A DNA stretch of 64,000 nt from Patiria miniata (Eukaryota > Echinodermata > Asteroidea > Valvatida > Asterinidae). The stretch lies in the NCBI RefSeq assembly GCF_015706575.1, contig NW_024037047.1, forward strand, positions 1,678,632 through 1,742,631, given 5' to 3'. Of the stretch, positions 38,492-48,400 are shown one piece after another (the stretch's first letter is position 1; every line of letters starts with the position of its first letter). The notes below the pieces were generated by a model. The model was not told where the DNA came from, did no database searches, and saw only the letters and a list, made by a program, of their open reading frames with translations. The position numbers were made by a program, and so were the translations under genes.

Positions 38492-39186
38492 TCATGGTTG
38501 CTTCTCGGCAGGATCTTGTTTCATCACAGGCTTTGCTTCCATGTTACTAGAATTGTCCTGAAACCAAATTTTGAGAGTTACAAATTAATCATCATGTTGA
38601 CATCCTGTTCTGATTACTACCATTACCCTTGTACCCTGTGCAACCAGTGGAACCAAAGAGAACTGATATAAACTGCTGATTTTGTTTAAGTAAGTCCAAT
38701 TCATTTTTTTCTTAATTTTCTCTGCTTCCAAACACACAATGCATGATATTTTTTGTGGGTCACCAAAATAATGCAATGTGCACACAGCAGATCACAGTTT
38801 ATTTGGGGTTCACTGAGTATATTAGGCTAAACATAAGGTATAGAAACAGTTGACTAACCATGCCAATGGCTGTTAGTATTTGAGAAGCGGTTTCGCTGGT
38901 GGCCGCGCAATCGACAGATAGCATCACAATCATCCGATGTACTAGTACTAAGGGCCTTTCCTGTTTGTAAAACTTGTTACATAAAGGTACTAAAAAAAAT
39001 TCAACTCGAACTGGAAAAAAAATGGTTTAAAGGTGTTAATAATGTGGCCAAACCCCGCCGGCGTTGGCATACCGTTCGTACACATGTCGTACAGACTAGA
39101 CATGACGGAATGCCATGGTAAACGTTTACAAAGTCAACGTTTTTTATCATAAAAATTAAACTGCAACCCAGGCTTACCTTTCGCAT
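38492..39186 (-). CDS. Gene E: putative small 58-aa protein (3 exons)
   Basis: Candidate CDS: complement of 39178-39186 (Met-Arg-Lys, donor GTAAGC), 38859-38960 (102 nt, donor GTTAGT) and 38492-38557 (stop TGA). All junctions are phase 0 with AG acceptors and a continuous frame of 58 codons. The product is hydrophilic at its ends with a short hydrophobic stretch (LVLVHRMIVMLSV) and ends with a Lys/Glu-rich tail (MKQDPAEKQP). No family is recognised. The upstream region looks like a housekeeping start. Evidence is modest: the exons are short and chance open frames are possible. It could be a 5' UTR or a noncoding transcript. Confidence 0.38.
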
Positions 39187-39279
39187 AGACTTCTTTCTGG
39201 CTTCGGAGGTCGTCGACGAAAATTCAGTACATTTTTACCCTCCTTTTTTTCTACGTGTTCATCGCGTGAGGCAATGCAA

Positions 39280-39310
39280 GGTGTCCGCCATTTTGGATGC
39301 CGCGGTAAAC
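39280..39310 (-). promoter_or_regulatory. YY1-like start-site element upstream of gene E
   Basis: On the minus strand, tccaaaatggcggacacc fits the AAnATGGCGGC-type YY1 site often found at the start site of TATA-less housekeeping genes. Its ATG opens a 10-codon upstream ORF ending at TGA before the gene E start. Confidence 0.45.
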
Positions 39311-39387
39311 ATTAAGATGTTGTCTGCACTACTGTACTGTATGGTACATGGTGGGTGCGTACTGCTGCTCGACAACCTGGGGATGTT

Positions 39388-39775
39388 GTTCGTTTATTTC
39401 TGAGTTCTTCGTTTATTTCTGAGTTGTTCGGTTATTTCTGAGTTCGTATATATTTCTGAGTTGATCGTTTATTTCTGAGTTGGTCGTTTATATATGAGTA
39501 GATTATTTATTTTTGAGTTGTTCGTATATTTTTGAGTTGATCGTTTATTTTTTAGTTGTTTGTTTATTTTCAAGTGGTTTGTTTATTTTTCAGCTGTTCG
39601 TTTATTTTTGAGTCGTTCATTTATTTTTGAGTTGTTGGTTTATTTCTGAGTAGATTGATTATTTCTGAGTTGTTCGTTTATTTTTTAGTTGATCGTATAT
39701 TTCTGAGTTGTTCGTTTATTTCTGTGTATTTTCGTTTAATTTTGTGGTTTCGTTTTATTTTTGTTTTTGTCTTTT
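39388..39775. repeat. Minisatellite, about 20-21 bp unit (gttcgtttatttctgagttg)
   Basis: About 18 head-to-tail copies, with the best conserved at the left and variants such as gatcgtatatttctgag and gttcgtttatttttgag. It lies just upstream of the gene E start region. Confidence 0.92.
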
Positions 39776-40244
39776 TTTGCCCTAATGGTCGCCCATACCT
39801 GCATGCTTCCACGTGAGTATATGTATATATATCATACTAGTACAGGGAGCTCCAAAAACTCGGGAGTGACTGCGTAATGGATTGACAACACTGCATAATA
39901 GATTCACTACACCACGTAATGATTCGGCAGTAGCCAGGGTGACCGTTTTAGCTGAATTTCAGATTTTTAGCAGAATTTCATTAAGCAGATTTTTAGCAGA
40001 ATTTTATAAAATTGGTGATTTGACAGAAAAGTGGTGATTTGTCTTAAGACGCACCGCTGGAAAGACCTATTTTCGTTGATTTCTTCCAAATGACAGCTTG
40101 CCAGAAAGAATAATTTCGCAGAGAGTCCCCTTAGTCCCCTTACTATCTTTCAACCAAGTATGTGTTTCAACAATAATTACGCCAGTTACTTTTTGGATAG
40201 CTGATGGAATCTGGCTTTAATAGAAATTCCAATGGCCCAAACAA

Positions 40245-40450
40245 TGGACCGATCCAGTAAGCACCGCCCCATGGTGTTCTGACCAATCACAGCCGTGATT
40301 TATGTACGACGTGCGTGCACAACAGTCCGACATGCGTGCACGCGCGTATGATGCGCGCGGCAGGAAAATGGTGCAGTGTGGCATTTGAGAGGAGCACGTA
40401 TTAATTTGCCCAGTACGCAGTGGGCGGGGCTTCTTGGATCGGTCTATTGG
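40245..40450. mobile_element. MITE with ggaccgatcc termini
   Basis: Left aatggaccgatccagtaagc, right gcttcttggatcggtctatt form imperfect inverted ends. The interior has a gcgcgtatgatgcgcgcgg block that recurs, partly rearranged, at 51.04-51.19 kb. Confidence 0.7.
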
Positions 40451-40535
40451 CTATAGGACAACCTAATTTTGGGTAGTTGCAGTTTTCACCCTTTCTTGTA
40501 TTAATCCAGGCAATTTTTCAGTGCACCCACCAACA

Positions 40536-41144
40536 CAGGCGCGGATCGGGGGGGGGGGGGCAACCCCCCCCCGGTCTCTGTCCAAAAAAAACCCAATTAT
40601 CATACAAATTCCTACAAAATAATTCGACCCCCCCCCTGCTGTGACACCCCCCCAAAAAATATACTGGTATAATGTCCGCCTGCTCAAAATACGGTACACC
40701 ATTCTGTAATCTAGTGTTAATAATCGTCGAATTTGAACAGCGCCTCCTGCTGACCTGCTGAAAAATGGTACCACACCCCCCCCTAGACTTGACTCAAGTC
40801 GGAATTGTTCCACTTCAGTGCCGTATAACAATGCGCACATACATTGTATAACACGCGTATTACACGTACCTGTTTGTGCATGTATTGCAGAGCATGTGCA
40901 TAATTACATGAGGTGCAAAAGTTAGCAATTCCGACTTGATTGGTTGCTGCATCACTTGAAAATAACATGTACATGTACGTTTTTAACACGATGGTCCAGA
41001 TTCGACGCATGAGGGCGCGCGTTATGTACTGTAAGGACGTATGCGACATGCGCCGCAGTGAGTGGATTTAGGCGCAGACTGAGGGCAACCCAGACTTGGC
41101 CAAGTCTACCCCCCCCCCTGCAAAATATCCTGGATCCGCCCCTG
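40536..41144. repeat. Possible hAT-like non-autonomous element
   Basis: Left end caggcgcggatcgggg and right end cctggatccgcccctg look like degenerate CAGGGGCGGATCC-type hAT termini. Flanking octamers (caccaaca and ccaaacaa) do not match exactly, so the two ends may belong to different insertions. Confidence 0.35.
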
Positions 41145-41834
41145 CCAAACAAGTGTGTAAGACACCTTCAATCGTGGACCTCCCTCTTTGTTTGTATACT
41201 TCAGGTTTTTATAGGAAGACTTCCCATTATGTTTTGGGGGTCTACCCGATGTTCCCAATACCTATGTTCCCCAATACCGATGTTCCCCGAAATCCTTAGG
41301 ATTAGGGTAAGGTTAGGGTTTGGTTAAGGATTTCGGGGAACAACATTTTTGTCTGCAGGTCCACGATTGACGATTGTGTACAAAACATGAGTCCATACGA
41401 AAATTGCTCGCGTAATTCTCAAGGTTTGGCACACATTGTAATTATTTCTGCTCCATATACCATGGAGGAATAAATAAATACCTGTAGTCTACGAGAGCTG
41501 TATGCAATAACTATGCGCATGACCGACTTTGTGGAGGAGATAAACCAAGTGCCATTGTTCCTGTCGTTAAGGCAACACCTGCCACTGCCCCAGGCCTGGA
41601 CAAGAATAAAAAGGCCTTGAGACTGAGAATACATTGTATAGCAAAGGCATTTTTTTTGAGTGAGGGATTGAGCCTTTGGAAAAACCAAGTCTGCATGGGA
41701 GCTATGGGGACACATTAACTGTAGGGGCCGGAGTCAGAGGCACTAACTTTCTGTTGGCCTGCATGGGCGGGGGACAGATTGACCTTGATTGGGCAGCATT
41801 CCCTATCCCCCCTCCGCGACAAATTTACTGGGTC

Positions 41835-42300
41835 CCAACCCGGAAGGTAGTCTATGCAATAGACCATGGCGAAAGCCATGCATTACTTCTACAACATTTG
41901 AGCAGATTCGCTGATTAATTATGAAAGACAACCGGCGCATCTTGACCTCTACATTTTGACCAATCAGCGGGCGCTTTTTATATCGGGTCTTTGGTCATTG
42001 ACTAGCTGTTGTCGCGTCATAGACATGGATAAAGGAATGGCACACAGCAACAAAAACGCTGTGGTCACGCGCTCTGTGTGTACGCGACACGTGCCCGGCT
42101 GTTGCTGTATTTCAAAACTCTGCATTCCAATTAACCAATCACAGTTTTTCTCCTGATTTGGGAATGAAATGACGTCACCATTTAGCAAACCCCGATGGGT
42201 TGAGGCGCAAGATCGAATAAATCTGTATGCTTTGACATATCAGACGTTATACAGGAGACTTGGCTCCGTGGTGATGCTCGGACTACCATGAAGGGGGGGG
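41835..42300. mobile_element. MITE, copy 2 of the 13.1-kb family
   Basis: Shares tagaccatggcgaaagcc, a following gacctctanattttgaccaa block, gggaatgaaatgac, and atatcagac-ggagactt with 13.13-13.99 kb. Shorter than copy 1 and lacking its large internal inverted repeat. It ends in a poly-G run at about 42293. Confidence 0.7.
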
Positions 42301-42418
42301 GGGGGCAGAATTACTAATAGGCCTATTCACGTCTGACATCAACATTCGATTTATGATGGGAATCACAGGATTCCGCTGCTGTATATGTTATCATTAATTA
42401 TGTTCTAAAATTCTGTAG

Positions 42419-45400
42419 GTGAGAAGAAAAATCGCCGCAAAATCGAAAATCACTTCCACATTGAAACGTTCAACGGCGTCATTACCATTGGACCAAGCTC
42501 TGGGAACACAATCAACTACGGACCAGGTAGTAATTCATACAAAGATTTTTTTAAAGAAGATTTTATTCACACGAAATATAAACACCCAATTCGGGCGATT
42601 AACAATGCAGTGCGCCTAGAGTTTGCCACGGAGAGTCCATTTCTCCTTACGTGCATTGTGGGAGATGTCGACAAATTTCAAGCGCGGGCGGGACATTTGA
42701 AATTGTTCGTTTTTCCGGTCATTACATGTAGTTTCGTAAGCGAATGATTTGAGTATCTGTTTGGCCTTTTTTTTTATCACTGGCGTGTTGGTGTTTGTTT
42801 TTGTAACACGGCAGAACGCTAAGCCCCAATCTAAATACGAATTTCTACAAAGTTTTCTACGGACACTCATTCAAATGGGTCATGTTTTATCGACCGTAAA
42901 CTTGAAAAATGGACTCTCCATGACAAACTCGTGGTGGCGCACTGTGTTGTAAATCGCCCAAATTAAGATGTCGTGTATAGTTTATTATTGCCCCCTCCCG
43001 TAGCAATTGGTCATTTTACCACTCAGAAATTTGTCAATTCGACCCGGAAAATGTCATGTGGACCCGGAAAAAACCTGTCAGGTCCGACAGAACCCGCATT
43101 ACGGGCCTAATATGACCAGGAACTTTTTAGAGTGTGAAGCAGCTACCAAATTAAAATTCCTGTCTCAAAATGATGAAACAGGCCCCTCATCGTCTCATTT
43201 AACCTCAAGGAACTTATCCCTTTATTGGTGGGTAGTTGGAGAAATCGTTAACATCACCAAATGAAAGTCGTCTTGATTTATAGTTTATAATGATAAATGT
43301 GACCTATTGTGGCAAAATGAGGAATGTACCCCAAAATTAATGGTTTGAGTTATCAACGCCTGAAGTTGAATTCACACTATGCCTTTTTGTTGGGGAAAAA
43401 TGTCACAAAATTAAGAACGCCTTCCATTTCCGTTGGCGGCGCAATGCGTATTTCTTTTTTCAAAGCCGTCGATTTTCTCGATGGGAGGTTGGTGAAGTTC
43501 GGTGGGACACTGTTGAAGTTCTTGCGGCATTTATCTTTGGAATAAGTTAAGCTACAGGAATAAATTTGGTGTCATTGGAAAGCGTTAAGGAGTAGATTGT
43601 TGGTAGTTGGTAGCGCCTCAGGTTGCACCTTCATCACAAGCTCTCGCAAATTTCCATATTTTGTTGCCTAAAGTCATCTAGGTAGCTTCCTAAATTATAC
43701 TGGTGGATCCTTGAATCACAGTGATCATTCTGGTTCATAGATCGCGAAATTCCAGTCTTCCAAGCTGCAGAATTCGAAGATTTTCATCCGTTTTCTCATT
43801 CGTGATTCAGGAAAGCATAGTAGCTTTCCCCAGCAGTGATTTTGATCTCCATTGTGCTTCAACAACCGTCTTGATGCATGGCTGACTCTGCTTTGTTCTC
43901 CATTGTGCTTACGCTATTGTTGGCGGTAGTCATGGTTTTGACTACAACAAACTGCTATAGCAGAACTGATCTACTGAACATGGCTCCCTCAGTAAAAACA
44001 AGAGTCCCTCTTCATGTCCACAACAGACTGAAGGAGCTTGGAATCAGTGTAGCCAGACCAACCAAAAGGGGCCGCAGATCATGGGCTAAAAGACAGAAAC
44101 CAATCCCCGTCTTGACTCGTCATGACTGCTCACCTCGTGAGTTTCATCCTGATTACCAACCAAGTCAAAATGGTGCACACCTTACCAACCTTGTACCCAT
44201 TTCATCCTGTACTAAACCAATGGTCCCCATTAAATTCGCATTATGGAACGCACGATCAATGAAGCCCAAAATCTCCGTCATATGTGACCTCATCATCTCA
44301 AGTTCTATTGATATTCTCGCTGTTACCGAAACATGGTTATCTGGTGATAATCGTGATCATCGTGCACTTGCTGATCTGACGTCTACACTTCCTGGTTACC
44401 AAATCCATCACATCCCTCGTATAAACCGAGCCGGTGGAGGTGTTTGTGTACTTCTTCGGAATAGCTTTGATGTTCACAAAAATGAAGGTAGATCATTTGA
44501 ATCCTTTGAACATATTGATTTATCCATCAACGCCCGCTCTCATACCCCTCTTCGCCTCGTTGTCATCTACCGACCCCAAAGACTAGCCGATGGCCGTTTG
44601 ACAGGTCCAACATTTTCCCCTGAATTTTCCACCCTCATCGAATCTGTTGTATCTGAGCCAGGGTACATTTTGGTTTCTGGAGACTTCAATTTTCACGTTG
44701 ACGACGAATCTAACCGTGAAGCTACAATCTTTCGTGACCTCATCGACTCGTTTAATATCGAGCAGCATGTCGCTGGCCCAACACACCGCAATGGTCACAC
44801 ACTAGATCTTCTCTTAACGCGCTCAACAGATGACGCGATTTCCCAGGTTGACACTACTCATTACCTGCCTTCAGATCATGCTGCTGTAAAATGCTTGCTA
44901 AACATTAATAGACCTGACCCTGTCAAAAGAGAAATCAAGCTTCGTGAACTTCGCAAGATTGATTTTGAGGCCTTTCGTCTAGACATTCTTGCCTCACCAC
45001 TAACCACTGCACCAGCCAACGACCTAGACTCGCTCATTCATCAATATGACACAACTTTGAATGATCTTCTGAACAAACACGCCCCCCTGATCTCCCGTAC
45101 CATTTTATCTCGACCTCATGCACCATGGTACAGTGAAAACATTCGCAAAGCAAAGAGAAAACTTCGAAAGTGCGAACGTCAGTGGAAATCCTCCAAACTA
45201 GAGTTCCACAAACAACTTCTCAACGAACAGAGCTACCACTATAATCAACTGATAATCAAGGCCAAATCTGAATATCACAGGACACAACTAAAGGACTGTG
45301 ACTCCCGTCAACTGTTTCGCAAAGTTGACAAATTGTGCACTCCAAAATCTCCAAAAACCCTTCCGTCGGCTAATTTGTCATCTGAACCACTTGTTGATCG

Positions 45401-48400
45401 ATTTTCACAGTTCTTTGCCAACAAAACACAAAACATCACTGAAGAACTTGACAACATTCCTGATCCCGTAGTTTCTAAGCCAGTGTCCGACACATGCATG
45501 ACTACTCTTCACCAGTTTGAACCCCTGTCTGCAAACTCGGTGAGAAAGCTGATCACTGGTTCACCCTCTACAACATCCAGACTTGACCCGATTCCTACGT
45601 GGATTCTGAAGAGGTGTTTGGATGAACTTGTTCCAATCATCACGAATATCACCAACCGTTCTCTTCTGGATGGACATTTTCCTGAAGCACTGAAGCGAGC
45701 CCACATCACCCCCCTTCTCAAGAAACCTAACCTGGACACTGAACCTCTCAAGAACTACAGGCCCATCGCAAATCTGTCGTTTCTCTCAAAGACAATCGAA
45801 CGTGCTGCTGCGGCCCAACTCCAAGATTACCTTTCAGACAATAATCTCCTTGGCAACATGCAGTCCGCATATAGGAAACATCATAGCGTTGAGACTGCCC
45901 TTCTCCGTGTCCAGAACGACCTACTTTTAGCTGCTGACAAGGGACAGGAAGCTGTTCTTGTTCTCCTTGATTATTCGTCTGCATTCGATACTATAGATCA
46001 CAACATCATGCTTCAGCGTCTAACGAACAGATATGGCATATCCGGTCATGTAATCCATTGGTTCGGATCCTACCTCAAGAATCGCACTCAGAGTGTTGTC
46101 ATCCAGGATGATCTTTCTGATCCACGTGTGCCAAATTGTGGTGTCCCACAGGGATCTGTGCTTGGTCCTCTGTGTTTTACTTTATACACATCACCCCTTG
46201 AAGACATCATTCAGGCTCATGGCATTGACAGAATGATATACGCTGACGACACGCAGGTCTACGTCATCATGAACGAGCGAGATCGCTCATCAGTCCTCGC
46301 AAAACTTGAACTTTGCCTTAACGACATTAAGGCATGGTCCGCCACTAATAAATTGAAATTGAATGAAGAAAAGACAGAGGTGATCCACATTACGTCTCGT
46401 TTCAGAAACCATTCCAGCCTTAGATCAATTTCCCTTGGCTGTTTTTCAATAGAACCTGTACAGAAAGTGCGTGATCTAGGTGTCACTGTTCAGACCAATC
46501 TCCAGATGGACATCCATGTAAATAACATCTGCAAATCATCATACCTGGCATTACACAAGATTGGACAAATTCGCAAATTTCTCGACAAACCTACCACAGA
46601 AAAGCTAGTTCACGCTTTTATCACATGCCGCCTTGATTTCTGCAACAGCCTTCTTCTTGGCCTACCTGACTCAACAATCTCCAAGTTACAACGAGTTCAG
46701 AACTCGGCAGCCAGATTGGTCACCCGAACCAAAAGTAGTGACCATATTTCACCAATCTTCCGCGACCTACACTGGCTTCCGGTTAGGCAACGGATTGTGT
46801 ACAAAGTACTTCTGATTACGTATAACTGCATCCACGGCCATGCGCCAACATATCTACAGGATCTGATTAACAAATATGAACCTCCACGAAAACTCCGCTC
46901 CCACTCAAAATCCCTACTCACCTGTTCATCGTCATCTACAAGGACATACGGCCAGCGTGCTTTTTCTACATCGTCGCCCACTCTTTGGAACAAACTCCCC
47001 CAAAGCATCAAAGACGCACAAAGTCTGGACCAATTCAAATGCCTCCTCAAAACCCATTTGTTCAATTCTGATTAATTTTTTGTCCTATTTTTAATTTGTA
47101 CAGCGCATTGGGACTCCGTGTGTAATGCGCTTAATAAGAACGGTTTTATTATTATTATTATAGTGCTTTAACAGGACGTACATAACTTGAAAAGTCAAAG
47201 AGGGGGTATTCCTAATTGTGATATAGCAGGTCACATATGATTTTTGGACTTGCATTTACAGTATTGTTGATGTGTGCAATTAATGACCTGTCAAACAGAG
47301 GTGCGTCTCAAGCTGGATGGGCCCCCAGAGTTGTATCATCAGATTTGTGGCACGATTAACGATAGGAGGGAGATAGTGTCGATTCCGATAAACGAACTCG
47401 AACAATTCTGCGATGGCAACGTCATCTACTTCCGCAAAGGATGCGTGGAGCTCACCCTGCGGGTCGGGAGCCCGAAAGGCCTGGAGAAACTCCTGGCCAT
47501 GTGCAATAGCGGAGATCTCAAGCAGCTCCTGGGCAGAGAGTTCCCAGTCAATAGCCTGAGGGTGGTCGAGGAAGACATCGTACAGGCGCGCAAATTCTTT
47601 GAGGAGGAAAAGGGTTCGTGTAGATCATCACAAAACTAACTGTTTAAGTAACTCCAACAATTAGATCCCTCTCATCTTTTTCTCAAGCTTGCCGACCTTT
47701 TTGATAAGTCAATGGTAGTGGGGCGGGTTCAGGTTTGGACGCTCCTACATTATTTGCGGCCTAAGATGGAGTTAAGACTCTAAACAGCTCCTGTTGATCT
47801 GGATGACGTGGTTGATATTATCGAAAAATGCCACCACCCTTTGCCTGCCTTGTTTTAAAGACTTCTTAGAAACATAATTTTTTGCAACAAAAATGCACTT
47901 CTTTTAACATCGAACAAAAATGTCCAAGCTTTACTGAACCACTGCACTGAGGGCGCTGTTGCTGTGATGTGATATTTCAGGAAGACACGGTATATTTTAG
48001 GTGTTTTCTGTTCAAATTGTGAACCCAAAATTGTGCTCATTGAAAACATGTGTGAGAAAAGTTTGCTCATTGGTATACTGACACAACAACGAATCGTTAG
48101 AGAAAAGAAATACCCAAAATTCTGGCAACGTTTTTGTGCTGAAAACAGTTGTAACATTGAGGTGTCTGCCTGAAATGACATCACATGTTCGCTCATGAAT
48201 ATAGATTTTGCATAAGCATAAAAAAACCCAAAAGCCCAAAATAATTACCCCTCTCCTTTTTTCCAGCCAAAATGAAGAATGAGTTGAGAAAGAAGGTGCA
48301 AGAATTTGAAGATGCAGCTGGTGAGTATGTTCGTTGCCGGGTGAAGATGATCGAGTTACTCAAAGACTTAGTGGAGTTATGTACTCGACGCCAGAGACAA

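Noticed and set aside
38339..38671. 110-codon plus-strand ORF
   Set aside because: Overlaps the proposed gene E exon in antisense, and its composition has no recognisable domain or splice support.
41048..41057. Candidate first coding exon of gene B (ATG plus 10 nt, phase 1, strong GTGAGT donor)
   Set aside because: Phase fits exon 2, but the site lies inside a possible hAT-like repeat and 10 nt is too short to be supported; another ATG with a phase-1 donor at 39348-39354 is equally possible.
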